From Rs1 sp029027825 (lineage in GTDB: Bacteria > Pseudomonadota > Gammaproteobacteria > Pseudomonadales > Balneatricaceae), in contig CP093399.1 in assembly GCA_029027825.1 (NCBI GenBank), forward strand, positions 4,650,001 to 4,714,000: 64,000 bases of DNA, written 5' to 3'. Each line of letters opens with the position of its first letter. Positions within the stretch are counted from its first letter, which is position 1. A program made the position numbers and the translations under genes. Shown here one piece after another: positions 17,731 to 26,867 of the stretch. The notes beneath the pieces were generated by a model. That model ran no database searches. It was given only the letters and a program-made list of their open reading frames with translations, and was not told the DNA's origin.

Positions 17731-18726
17731 ATGCAGCACAATGTCATAGATCCTAGTGAATTGATCATCAAGCCTGTTGGTTTGGATATTCATCCTGCCC
17801 TCCTTGACAGTGTGGCAGATCAGATTATAGAAATTCCTCTTGAAATGGGCGTAGGGCAAAGTTATCTGATTGACTTCGATAATCAAAATAAGCTGATGCT
17901 GTCCGATATTGATTTTTGCCAAAGAGTTTCATTTGCCAGTGAAAGCGCTCTAATGTGTGGCGTGTTTATTGTATTAGAAGGGGAGTTGGAGCTTGAAATT
18001 GGCACGGATAAAAAACAAAAAGTTGGTAAAGATTCAGCGGGAATATTTTTTGTTGACGATTGCCACTGTCAATTCCATTACCCACAAGGGCGATGTAAAT
18101 TGATTAGTTTTACTGTCAATGGGGTGCTGATGGCGAGCCTCGCGGAACAATATTCTAATTCTCCACTATCTACAGATAGTGACGGTCAGTGGCGAGTGGT
18201 TAATAGTATTTGGACGATGCCGCTGACTCCACACATAGTTCAAGTCATTGAACAAGTGTATACAACTAAGCTTAAGGCACAGGCGAAACGGCTATATATT
18301 CAAGCAAAAGTTATGGAAATCCTAGCGCTGGTTTACGATTGGAAGCAGCAGCGTTATGAAGACAATGCAAAGCAGGAACTTAAGAGCAAAGATTTACAAT
18401 CGATTATCAGTGCAGCAAAGTTAATCGAGAAAAAAATGGCAAATCCACCGAGTATAATTCAGTTATCTAAACTGGTGGGGATTAATGATCACAAATTAAA
18501 AGTGGAGTTTAAGCGGGTGTTTCAGTGTACTGTATTTGATTATCTCAACCAGAAGCGCATGGATGAGGCTAAGCGATTGTTGATCAATACAGAGCTAAAC
18601 GTCAGACAAGTAGCTAGTGCCATTGGCTTTAAGCACTTAGGCTATTTTTCGGCGAAATTTAAAAAACACTATCAAATAGCCCCAGCGCAGTTTATTAAAA
18701 AATATCGGGTTTTCGGCAAGTGTTAA
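17731..18726 (+). CDS. AraC-family regulator, PchR-like
   Basis: The 331-residue protein has an N-terminal ligand-binding region and a C-terminal AraC double helix-turn-helix: LSKLVGINDHKLKVEFKRVF near residue 255, then VRQVASAIGFKHLGYFSAKF and PAQFIKKYR. The LKxxFKxxFG-like arrangement is typical of the PchR group, which activates siderophore receptor genes when the ferric siderophore is present. The ATG at 17731 is chosen because AGGTAA precedes it; an upstream TTG is within the Fur box flank and has no ribosome-binding site. It is divergent from the TonB receptor operon. Confidence 0.88.
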   Translation: MQHNVIDPSELIIKPVGLDIHPALLDSVADQIIEIPLEMGVGQSYLIDFDNQNKLMLSDIDFCQRVSFASESALMCGVFIVLEGELELEIGTDKKQKVGKDSAGIFFVDDCHCQFHYPQGRCKLISFTVNGVLMASLAEQYSNSPLSTDSDGQWRVVNSIWTMPLTPHIVQVIEQVYTTKLKAQAKRLYIQAKVMEILALVYDWKQQRYEDNAKQELKSKDLQSIISAAKLIEKKMANPPSIIQLSKLVGINDHKLKVEFKRVFQCTVFDYLNQKRMDEAKRLLINTELNVRQVASAIGFKHLGYFSAKFKKHYQIAPAQFIKKYRVFGKC

Positions 18727-19020
18727 TTCAAACTCTGTCTTTATTGTAAGTAATAATTTTGACGAATTTTTATAGTTCCGCTCGGTTTGCTTCTTTGATG
18801 TTACAAGAGGTTGTAGCTAGGGTGCTCTGGCCGAGTGCAATTTTTAACTGAGCATATCCGGTATTTAAATGATGGCATTAAGCATACTTTAGCCCGTGAC
18901 TTAAATCGTTAATAAAAGTCGGTTCGCTAGCGGTGAATTAGGAATCAGTGATCTATTTAAGCGCAAAAGAAAATTTATGCAATAGGGTTAATTTGAAGCT
19001 ATATAGTAAACGGCTGTCGA

Positions 19021-19614
19021 TCAGTCTTCTTTATTTTCAAAGATAGGCATGGTTCCGACCCACAATTCTATGCTTTCCTCGTCGCCGATCACAGAGCTAT
19101 GAGTGCGTCGTGAATCAAAATGTAAGGTGTCTCCAGGGCCTATTTCATATTCCTCATCTTCAATGATATGGGTAACTCGGCCTTTGATTTGGTAGACGAA
19201 CTCTTCACCCTCGTGGCTGAATTTTTCAGAACGGTAGCCTGGATGACCGTAGATGATGCAAGCATTAATAGTGCCATTGGTGAAGCCCGGCGCTAAATTT
19301 TCATAGTTGCGATCGGGATCAACCAAGTTGAATTTTTGACGCTCATTCTTACGGGTGAGGGTTTTGTGCTGATGCGGAATTTTGATCAGCTCGTCCATGC
19401 TGCTGTCTAGCGCATTGGCTATCTTGAAAAAAGAGACGAAGGAGGGGGTGGAGCGACCCCGCTCAATCTGCGAGATAAAACTCACTGATAGCTGAGTCTT
19501 TTCAGCAATCTGCACTATGGTTTTACCCAACTTTTTACGCCGGTTACGCAGCGCCTCGCCCAGCTGTTGTGACAGTTGTACATCATCTAAGCTGAGCTTT
19601 TCGTGGTCACGCAT
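19021..19614 (-). CDS. XRE-family regulator with C-terminal cupin
   Basis: The 197-residue protein has an N-terminal XRE helix-turn-helix (about residues 12-70; KTIVQIAEKTQLSVSFISQIERG) and a C-terminal cupin that senses a small molecule (HEGEEFVYQIKGRV, then GPGDTLHFDSRRTHSS). Proteins of this architecture often control amino-acid, polyamine or peptide use. The ATG at 19614 is preferred because GGAG precedes it; an alternative GTG at 19626 would overlap the GAF gene. It is the last gene of the leftward ABC-transporter cluster, four bases beyond the GAF gene's frame end. Confidence 0.9.
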   Translation of the reverse strand: MRDHEKLSLDDVQLSQQLGEALRNRRKKLGKTIVQIAEKTQLSVSFISQIERGRSTPSFVSFFKIANALDSSMDELIKIPHQHKTLTRKNERQKFNLVDPDRNYENLAPGFTNGTINACIIYGHPGYRSEKFSHEGEEFVYQIKGRVTHIIEDEEYEIGPGDTLHFDSRRTHSSVIGDEESIELWVGTMPIFENKED

Positions 19615-19615
19615 G

Positions 19616-20152
19616 TTAGGCTCCACTAGCTTGCTCTGCGCAGTTTAGCTGCCGATAAGCGGCAAATACCGGAGCGACCAGCTGGGCGCAGTTGAGTATC
19701 TGTTTTAGCTCAGGCTGCTGGTAGAGTCCCTCTTTGTTGAGCAAATTCATGGTGCCAATACATTTTCCTTGCCAGCATACTGGTAGATTAATAGCCGCTC
19801 CCAATCCCATGTCGGAAATTTTCTGATAATCGGGAAAGATCGGTTTTAATTCAGCTATGCTAGAAGCACTGAAGGGTTGCATCTTGGCGATCACTTGCTC
19901 GGTCCAAGGAGTGTCTAAAATGGGTTTTCGGTCCTCAAGCGCATAATCCCCTTCTTTGCTTGAGTAGAGGCGGACTACTTCAGCTGCTGAGGGGTGTATG
20001 ACTGTCAAAGTAAATAATTTATGGCCGATGAGTTGATCGACTGCCGCTGCTATTTTTGCGAAAATCTCTCGATACTCAGCTAATTGTACTTTGTTGGGCT
20101 GCTGCTTTAACAGTTGTTCAATCGTGCTAGCTATCTGATCTAAATTAGGCAT
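19616..20152 (-). CDS. GAF-domain protein
   Basis: The 178-residue protein is almost entirely one GAF domain (about residues 25-165), with IGHKLFTLTVIH, MGLGAAINLPVCWQGKCIGTMNLL near residues 115-139 and a C-terminal helix. No output domain is attached. GAF domains bind small molecules or sense redox state. Such a single-domain protein in a peptide-transporter operon may sense the imported ligand or bind the neighbouring XRE-cupin regulator. This is inference from gene order; the gene follows the ATPase gene by 19 bp. Confidence 0.8.
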   Translation of the reverse strand: MPNLDQIASTIEQLLKQQPNKVQLAEYREIFAKIAAAVDQLIGHKLFTLTVIHPSAAEVVRLYSSKEGDYALEDRKPILDTPWTEQVIAKMQPFSASSIAELKPIFPDYQKISDMGLGAAINLPVCWQGKCIGTMNLLNKEGLYQQPELKQILNCAQLVAPVFAAYRQLNCAEQASGA

Positions 20153-20171
20153 GTGCTGTCCTTGTAATTTT

Positions 20172-20909
20172 TTAATATTCGCTAGCAGCGATTAGTTTTT
20201 GAGTGTATTCACATTGAATGTCACCTGAGCGCAGTTGCTCGCGGCTCAGTACTTCAATTACTTCACCTTGTGACATCACAGCAAAACGATCACACATATA
20301 AGACACCACGGCAATATCGTGGCTGACGAGTATATAGGTTAACCCCAGTGATTGCTTAAGCTTGTTTAATAAGTTGAGCATTTCTGCCTGAATGGACGCA
20401 TCCAGTGCCGAGGTGGGTTCATCGAGTAATAATACATCTGGCTCAAGCGCCAGTGATCGAGCTAATGCTACCCGCTGTCGCTGTCCTCCCGATAATTCAT
20501 GGGGATATCGATATTGATGATCAGCGGTTAATCCAATCGACAATAGTAAGTCGACCATTTTTTGCTGGTGGTTGTCGATGGCATTTATTTTCATCACTTC
20601 AGTGATTGCCTGACCTACGGTAAAGCGCGGATGTAGCGAGGCGTACGGGTCTTGAAATAACATTTGGGCACAGCGAATCAACGCTTTATAATCACCGGTA
20701 CGGGTGTTGATGCCGTCGATGGTTATCTCGCCGCTGTAATCTTCTACTAGGCCCATTGCGGTGCGCAATATGGTCGATTTCCCCGAGCCTGATTCGCCGA
20801 CCAAGCCAAAGCTTTCACCGCGAGCTATCTGTAAGTTGATATTTTTCAGTACTTGAGTGCGCTGCTGGCCTTCGCCAAACCAGACGCAGAGGTCTTTTAT
20901 ATTTATCAT
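20172..20909 (-). CDS. Peptide-type ABC transporter ATPase 2 (OppF/DppF-like)
   Basis: The 245-residue ATPase has Walker A GESGSGKST near residue 39, the signature ELSGGQRQRVALARSLALEP, Walker B VLLLDEPTSALD and the switch His in LVSHD. It lacks the usual C-terminal oligopeptide-binding extension of about 70 residues, so it is shorter than classic OppF. It would pair with the 21069 ATPase on the two permeases. A 159-bp gap holding a hairpin and a repeat separates it from its partner, which is unusual for this operon type. Confidence 0.92.
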   Translation of the reverse strand: MINIKDLCVWFGEGQQRTQVLKNINLQIARGESFGLVGESGSGKSTILRTAMGLVEDYSGEITIDGINTRTGDYKALIRCAQMLFQDPYASLHPRFTVGQAITEVMKINAIDNHQQKMVDLLLSIGLTADHQYRYPHELSGGQRQRVALARSLALEPDVLLLDEPTSALDASIQAEMLNLLNKLKQSLGLTYILVSHDIAVVSYMCDRFAVMSQGEVIEVLSREQLRSGDIQCEYTQKLIAASEY

Positions 20910-20955
20910 CTAGGTACTCATTAGATCCCAGCCTTGCGGCCGTGCTCTTAATTGG

Positions 20956-20985
20956 CCTCAATACAGTGATTGCACTGTATCGAGG
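20956..20985. repeat. Inverted repeat between the two ATPase genes
   Basis: CCTCAATACAGTG and CACTGTATCGAGG form a 13-bp stem with one mismatch around loop ATTG. Six T follow on the plus strand, whereas the genes run leftward, so it resembles a terminator for rightward transcription or an mRNA-stabilising hairpin. Confidence 0.55.
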
Positions 20986-20999
20986 ATTTTTTCTGTAAG

Positions 21000-21067
21000 C
21001 TGAATTCGTGACTTCAAAGTGAATACAGAGCTTGCGCTCTGTGCTGCAGTGAAGTCATTTATTCAGG
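21000..21067. mobile_element. Compact MITE family A element
   Basis: A 68-bp near-palindromic element runs from CTGAATTCGTGACTTCA to TGAAGTCATTTATTCAGG, with the family's GTGAATACAGAG next to the left end. Only the two ends and a short centre remain. It sits two bases from the stop codon of the first ATPase gene. No target duplication is visible. Confidence 0.75.
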
Positions 21068-21068
21068 T

Positions 21069-21908
21069 TTAATTTAACCAGTTTGGGTCTCGATCTAGTA
21101 CCGGCAGAGGCCCCAGTGATCCATTAATACTTGGCATACAGTTCAGTAGACCTTTCGTATAAGGATGTTTTGCCTCGTAGAGTTTGTTGGCTTGTAGCTC
21201 TTCAACCACACGGCCGGCGTACATGACTAATACTCGATCACAAAAATGATTGACTAATCCCAAGTCGTGACTGATTAGTATCAAGCCCATATTGCGCTTT
21301 TCTACCAAAGTATCTAGGATTTCTAAGACGCTCAGTTGCACCGTTACATCCAGCGCTGAGGTAGGCTCGTCCGCGATTAGTAAATCGGGTTCGCGCACTA
21401 GCATCATAGCGATCATAATACGTTGTGCCATACCGCCGGATACCTCGTGCGGATAGAGCTTAAATACTCTTTGCACATCGCGGATCTGCACTGCCTCAAG
21501 AATCTGATAGACCGCTTCTCTGGCCTTAGCTGTGGACATTTTTTTAGCGACCCGCAGCGCCTCTATAATCTGTTTGCCGACCGGCATGATCGGATTTAAT
21601 GAGTATTTTGGATCTTGTAGAATCATCCCCATACGGTTGCCGCGCAATTGCCTACGCTCTTTGTTAGAGCATTTTTGTAGGTCGACACCGTCGAACACTA
21701 GTCGATCGGCGCTCACATGGGCGCCGCTAGGTAATACGCCGATCAGAGCGCGGCCGGTTAAGCTTTTGCCGGATCCAGATTCGCCTACAATACCGAGTTT
21801 TTCTCGGCCCAAGGTCAGTGACAAATTACGCACTGCCGGTCTTAGCACGCCATTTTCATCTTTAAAGCTGATTTGCAGGTTGTCGATTTCTGCCAATACA
21901 TCACTCAT
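21069..21908 (-). CDS. Peptide-type ABC transporter ATPase 1 (OppD/DppD-like)
   Basis: The 279-residue ATPase has Walker A GESGSGKSL, the signature EVSGGMAQRIMIAMML, Walker B LLIADEPTSALDVT and LISHDLGLV. The C-terminal AKHPYTKGLLNCMPSINGS is the start of the oligopeptide/dipeptide transporter C-terminal region that can carry an iron-sulphur site; no Cys cluster is visible here. It overlaps the upstream permease gene by one base (TAATG), so the two are co-translated. Confidence 0.93.
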   Translation of the reverse strand: MSDVLAEIDNLQISFKDENGVLRPAVRNLSLTLGREKLGIVGESGSGKSLTGRALIGVLPSGAHVSADRLVFDGVDLQKCSNKERRQLRGNRMGMILQDPKYSLNPIMPVGKQIIEALRVAKKMSTAKAREAVYQILEAVQIRDVQRVFKLYPHEVSGGMAQRIMIAMMLVREPDLLIADEPTSALDVTVQLSVLEILDTLVEKRNMGLILISHDLGLVNHFCDRVLVMYAGRVVEELQANKLYEAKHPYTKGLLNCMPSINGSLGPLPVLDRDPNWLN

Positions 21909-22804
21909 TATCGGTTCCTCAAATGCGGATCTAGTAAGTCACGTAACGCATCGCCCAGTAAATTAAAACCTAAGCTGACCACAAAGATTGCGATGCCCGG
22001 CATTGCGGCAACCCACCATTGGTCGAAGATAAATTTGCGGCCCACGGAAATCATTGCTCCCCACTCAGGTAGAGGTGGTTGAGCTCCCAGACCGATAAAA
22101 CCTAGGCCTGCGGCGATTAAAATGATGCCGGCCATGTCAAAGGTCATGCGTACGATAACCGAGGACATACACATCGGGACAATATGCCTGAAGATGATCC
22201 TAAAACGGCTGGCGCCTGCGAGTCGAATCGCGCTGATATAATCAGACTTTCGGATCGCCAAGGTTTCTGCCCGTGCCAAGCGCGCGTAGGGCGGCCAGGC
22301 AGTTAAGGTGATGGCAATCGCTGCATTGACTATTCCAGGCCCCAGTGCGGCAACAAAGGCGAGTGCTAGCATTAGTTTAGGAATAGATAAAAAGATGTCG
22401 GTGATCCGCATCAGTACTTTATCTACCCAGCCGCCAAAGAAGCCAGAGCTGGCACCAATTAATAGGCCGATTGGCGCCGAGGTCAATATTACTAGTAAAA
22501 CAATAAATAAAGTCAGTCGAGTGCCGTATAAAATACGGGTGTAAATATCGCGGCCCAATTCGTCTGATCCCAGCCAAAACTCTGCACCGGGCGCGGTTAG
22601 GCGCTCGTACAATGCCGGCTCATAAGGGTCGTGAGTGGCGAGCAACGGTGCGAATATCGCGAGTACGACTAAGGTTATGCTAATGCCTAAGCCGAGGAGC
22701 CCTAATTTATTGCGTTTAAAGCGCTGCCAGAATTTTAGCAGCTGAGCGCGACGCGCTTGCCCTAAACTCTGTAGTGGGGTATCTAGTTCTTTTGCTTTGT
22801 TCAT
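21908..22804 (-). CDS. Peptide-type ABC transporter permease (OppC/DppC-like)
   Basis: The 298-residue inner-membrane permease has an N-terminal OppC-type segment (KRNKLGLLGLGISI), the linker FWLGSDELGRDIYTRILYGTR and the BPD family EAA-like loop SAIRLAGASRFRIIFRHIVPM. About six membrane helices are visible. It pairs with the permease at 22813 in a heterodimeric channel. The 8-bp gap to that gene and the 1-bp overlap with the next show one operon. Confidence 0.94.
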   Translation of the reverse strand: MNKAKELDTPLQSLGQARRAQLLKFWQRFKRNKLGLLGLGISITLVVLAIFAPLLATHDPYEPALYERLTAPGAEFWLGSDELGRDIYTRILYGTRLTLFIVLLVILTSAPIGLLIGASSGFFGGWVDKVLMRITDIFLSIPKLMLALAFVAALGPGIVNAAIAITLTAWPPYARLARAETLAIRKSDYISAIRLAGASRFRIIFRHIVPMCMSSVIVRMTFDMAGIILIAAGLGFIGLGAQPPLPEWGAMISVGRKFIFDQWWVAAMPGIAIFVVSLGFNLLGDALRDLLDPHLRNR

Positions 22805-22812
22805 AATGCTAC

Positions 22813-23841
22813 CTATACCGCCCTTGGATCTAATATTTTATACAGTAACTCAGTCAACATATTGAGTAATACAAACACTGCGCCGACCAGTAATGTACCG
22901 CCCATGACCGCGTTCATATCCGCTGATAAGAGTGACGAGGCTATATAGTTACCCAGACCAGGCCAGGCAAAGACTGTCTCTATCAATACAGATCCCTCCA
23001 GTAAACCACCGTAGGAGAGCGCGATAATGGTGACTAGCGGAATCGCCGCATTGCGCAGTGCGTGGAAAATGACAATCCGCCATTCACTGAGCCCTTTAAC
23101 GCGCGCGGTTAAAATATATTCCTGGGATAGTTGCTCTAGCATTACCGAGCGGGTCATTCGACTAATATAGGCCAAGCTGTAATAGCCAAGTAAAATAGAC
23201 GGCAGTGCGATATGACTAAGTGCATTATAAAACACCTCGGTTTCGCCCGCTAACAGACTGTCGATAAGAATCATGCCGGTAACCGGTTCGACGATATCTT
23301 CATAGCTTATATCTAACTGGCCGGGACCTCCCACCCAATCTAATTTGGCATAAAAGATTAACAGTGCTATCAGTGCCAGCCAGAATATCGGAATAGAGTA
23401 GCCAATTAACCCAACGATACGCACTATGTGATCAGGCCATTTATCATGCCAAACCGCTGCGACAACACCCGCGCTGACGCCAGTGATTACGCCGATGATT
23501 AAACCGAGTGTGGCGAGCTCAAAAGTAGCGGGGAAAAAGCTAATTAAATCTTCTAATACCGGCCGGTTGGTGACGAAAGAGGTGCCGAAATCGCCCTGTA
23601 AAATGCCCAGTACATAGTTAAAAAACTGCTGATATAAGGGTTGATCAAGACCTAATTCAAGAAAGACTCGGTCGTAAACTTCAGGTGGCGCCTTTTCTCC
23701 AACAATTGATAGTACGGGGTCTATCGGTACAATTCGAGAGATAAAAAATGTAATAGTTGCCAAGCCGAGTAAGGTGATACCCACCGTTCCCAACCATAGC
23801 AAAGTATGTTTAATCCAATCGATGAATTTTCTTACGTCCAT
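22813..23841 (-). CDS. Peptide-type ABC transporter permease (OppB/DppB-like)
   Basis: The 342-residue inner-membrane permease has the family N-terminus with ITFFISRIVPIDP, the LGLDQPLYQQFFNYVLGILQGDFG region and the ATPase-contact loop ILTARVKGLSEWRIVIFHALRNAAIP. It ends with the conserved LLYKILDPR. A 418-bp gap separates it from the broken binding-protein gene upstream, where the operon would normally be tight. Confidence 0.94.
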   Translation of the reverse strand: MDVRKFIDWIKHTLLWLGTVGITLLGLATITFFISRIVPIDPVLSIVGEKAPPEVYDRVFLELGLDQPLYQQFFNYVLGILQGDFGTSFVTNRPVLEDLISFFPATFELATLGLIIGVITGVSAGVVAAVWHDKWPDHIVRIVGLIGYSIPIFWLALIALLIFYAKLDWVGGPGQLDISYEDIVEPVTGMILIDSLLAGETEVFYNALSHIALPSILLGYYSLAYISRMTRSVMLEQLSQEYILTARVKGLSEWRIVIFHALRNAAIPLVTIIALSYGGLLEGSVLIETVFAWPGLGNYIASSLLSADMNAVMGGTLLVGAVFVLLNMLTELLYKILDPRAV

Positions 23842-24210
23842 CTGAATGACCTTTAAATTAGTGACAAATTAAAATATTAAACCTTCCAAGTGGGCAAAGA
23901 CCTAGTGTCAGCTGGTCATACACAATGGCTATGGAAAATTTTTAAACTGCGAACAGAGAGCTAACCACTGCGGGTGAACTCGCATAAATATTGATTTTAT
24001 AAAGCAATACTGCGGTGGATATTAGATGTCGTCAGCCCTGTAATGCAGGCTGATAACTTGTCGGGCTTGAGGTAAAGCTGCTGCGAAAAATCGGTATAAA
24101 GCGGTATTATCTGGTGTATCTCATTAGCTAACATAGCGAGCCATGTCGTAAAGGAGCAGAAAATCTGTATTAAAGCGAATCTTTGTAAGCGGTTCGGTCA
24201 AGCCCGACAG

Positions 24211-24245
24211 AAGGTCACCGAGAATAGTTTATTCTCGGTGACCTT
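24211..24245. repeat. Perfect 15-bp stem hairpin after the binding-protein gene
   Basis: AAGGTCACCGAGAAT and its exact reverse complement enclose AGTTT. It lies 14 bp past the binding-protein stop codon. No T-run follows on either strand. It probably protects or limits the transcript between the binding-protein gene and the permeases, as such hairpins do in other ABC operons. Confidence 0.75.
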
Positions 24246-24259
24246 CCAGAGCCTTAGTC

Positions 24260-25846
24260 TTATTTACTGATTTTCCAGAGGCGGTCATCAGCAAAGGTAG
24301 TGCCAAGGACTAAGCCTTTAACATTAGATCTTGCTCCGACTGCACGCAACTCTTGAAACATGTAGATGAAAGGTGAGTTAAGAGAGTGCTCAACTTGAAT
24401 TTCTTCGTACATTTTTTGACGTTTAGCTGTATCTAACTCGCGAACTGCCGCCATGGTTCTTTTCGATAGTCCTGTTTCCATCCAACCAAAGCGCTCGGCC
24501 AGACCTTCTGATCCATCGGGAGTATCGATTTTGTTGACTGCAAAAGCTTTAGCGTTAGAGTGTGGGTCTGGATAATCTGGACCCCATAGTCCCAACCATA
24601 TATCAAGATCGCTGTTGCGGTAACGGGTTAGCCACTGCTTGCCATCGACCACTTCCAAGTTAAGCTTGATGCCAGCTTTGGCCATAGTCGCTTGAATAGC
24701 TTGTGCGAAATCGGTGTAAGGCGCTGAGTTCCAAACAACCATATTTAGCTCAATTTGCTTTTCTATGCCCGCTTCTTTTAACAGTGCTTTAGCTTTTTCC
24801 AAGTTATGCTGGTAAGGAGTGTAGTCAGTACCGCCGAGGAAGCCGCGTGGAATCATGGTCTGGTGTATTTCCATGCTGCCACGAGAAATCGTATCGACTA
24901 TGCCTTGGTAATCTATTAAGTACTTCATGGCTAGACGCACTTTTTGCTTGCTTAAATGCTCGTTGCGCATATTTAAGCCCATGTAATAGATAGTACCTGA
25001 TAAACCGGAGATTTATTGGATGTCGTCGTTGGTTGTCATCGCCTCGTGGTCATCGGGTCCAAGCTTGTTGGCAATGTCGATATCGCCTTTTTCTAAGAGT
25101 AGTCGCTGTGAAGCGCTCTCAGAAACGTGACGCAATATAATGCGTTCCATTGGTGGCTTTTCACCCCAATAATTATCATTGCGGACTAAGCTAATGCTCT
25201 TTTTTGGCTTCCATTTTTTTAGTATGAATGGGCCAGAACCTGCGGAGTTCTTTGACTTGAGCCATTTATTACCATAGTCATTATCAACCACGTGTTCCAT
25301 CACCAATTTGGAATCGATGATGCCCGCAGCAAAGCTTGAAAGGCAGTACAGCAAGAAGCTGGGAGCGTAAGGTTCTGCAATTTTGATCACTAAGGTTTCG
25401 CTATCGATCGCCTTGATGCGATCAGCGACATTTTCTTTAGTAAAGCCAAACTGGGTAATGATAAAAGCGGTACGTGAACCCATTTTAACTAGGCGATGTA
25501 GAGAGTACTCTGCATCTTTGGCTGTTACATCATTGCCCGAGGCAAATTTAGCCTGTTCATTCATCTTAAAAGTGAAAGTCGTACCATCGGCTGCTACCGA
25601 CCAGCTTTTGGCCAAAACGCCCTGAATATCAGTGGGGTTTTTTACATCGTAAGTGACCAGTGGTTGGTAAATTTGGTTAGTGGTCAATACTCCACCAACC
25701 TCACTGACTTCCTGTGGATCAAGTGTAATGACATCGTCGATTTAATCGGCAATCAATAAAGTGTTAGCTGGTGTTTTGGCGTAAACGCTACTGGCTGTTA
25801 ACTGCGCCCCAAGTACAAGGGCCGTTATCCAGGTGATTTTTTTCAT
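24260..25846 (-). pseudogene. ABC transporter substrate-binding protein (family 5), two in-frame stops
   Basis: Starting at the ATG at 25844-25846 (GGAGGGGAT just before it), one 528-codon frame encodes a signal peptide and a full family 5 peptide-binding protein (WSVAADGTTFTFKM, SGPFILKKWKP, YWGEKPPMERI, IWLGLWGPDYPDPHSNA). It is broken by TAA at 25742-25744 (after LLIAD) and TAA at 25013-25015 (after NDDIQ). No insertion or deletion is present, so inactivation is recent. Restarts at internal ATGs would give separate N- and C-terminal halves, of which the first lacks a signal peptide. The neighbouring permeases and ATPases look intact. Sequencing error at both sites is possible but less likely. 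Confidence 0.88.
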
Positions 25847-26654
25847 ATCCCCTCCACGGGTACAATTTTGATAAATTGCACCCCATTAGTTACTATATTT
25901 GTTATTTTTTTACTTAATTCAGCGGTCTGAATCAAACTTATGAGATTTTTAAAATTTTACTGAGACTTCAATTATATGGTTGAATTTTCTTAAAAATGGA
26001 AAATTTAGCCCTAAAATTAAACTCACACTTCAATTTGAAGCTGGACGAGGATTTCATTTTGACGACTTTTTGTCAATCACTATTAAGTAAATTTACTAAA
26101 ATATTGAAAAATATACGTTTGGAATAACAGCGTTGTTTTTTATAACAATGTACCCTTTAACTAGTTTTGTAAGCGGACTAATGGATAGTGAGTAGCTAGA
26201 GAAAAGTATCGCTAGAAGTCAATTTAAATGGTGCATTGAGAGAGTTTTACAGCTTGGTAAAGATGGCTGTTTACGGTGTGCTCAAATCTGAAAAAATCCA
26301 GTTGCTGGGCTGCTGTGGAGTTGGCCAATAACCGTTATTCAATGCTTGATTCTGGAATTTCTTTGTCAGGCTGGCTGGGGCACTGCAAGTGCAGGCAAGT
26401 AGATAAACAATTGAATCACAGTACAAAAATTATAGTCTCGCTGTATTTTACTTGAATCTGAGGCTGCTAAAGTTGATAAATGGCTGCTGCTATGCGCCGT
26501 ATGGCGGTCACTGTTGCAGATTTTAGCCATGAACAATGGTAATGGTTCTTTTTGATTAGTGTAGGTATGGCTGCTGCACAGCGCTCTGTTTTGCAAATAA
26601 GCAAGGCTGTAGTTACTCACAAGATGTGGGACTTGTTCAGTGGTTCCCTAAGCA
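25847..26654. other. Long AT-rich intergenic region
   Basis: Some 800 bp separate the binding-protein pseudogene from the next repeat. The first 300 bp are strongly AT-rich and should hold the transporter promoter. The remainder contains only short frames without recognisable protein similarity. I see no RNA gene or repeat. Confidence 0.4.
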
Positions 26655-26659
26655 TAGTA

Positions 26660-26867
26660 CCTGAATCAGTGACTTCACTGCGCCACATAGCACAAGCTCT
26701 TGATTCTACAGCGGTTAGAAAAATACCCGCTGAACCTACGGGTTTTATGCATGGATGCATTTATTTAGCGAATGCAGGAGCATATGAGCTTGCAGCTAAG
26801 ATTTTTCAATTCCACTGTAGAACCAATATCTTACACTCTGTATTCACTTTGAAGTCACGGATTCAGG
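26660..26867 (+). mobile_element. MITE family A, long full copy
   Basis: The 208-bp element runs from CCTGAATCAGTGACTTC to GAAGTCACGGATTCAGG and is flanked by a perfect 5-bp duplication TAGTA (26655-26659 and 26868-26872). Relative to the 884 copy it has about 50 extra internal bases including the palindrome ATGCATGGATGCAT. Its right end supplies the last three codons and stop of the CdsA-like gene. Confidence 0.93.
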
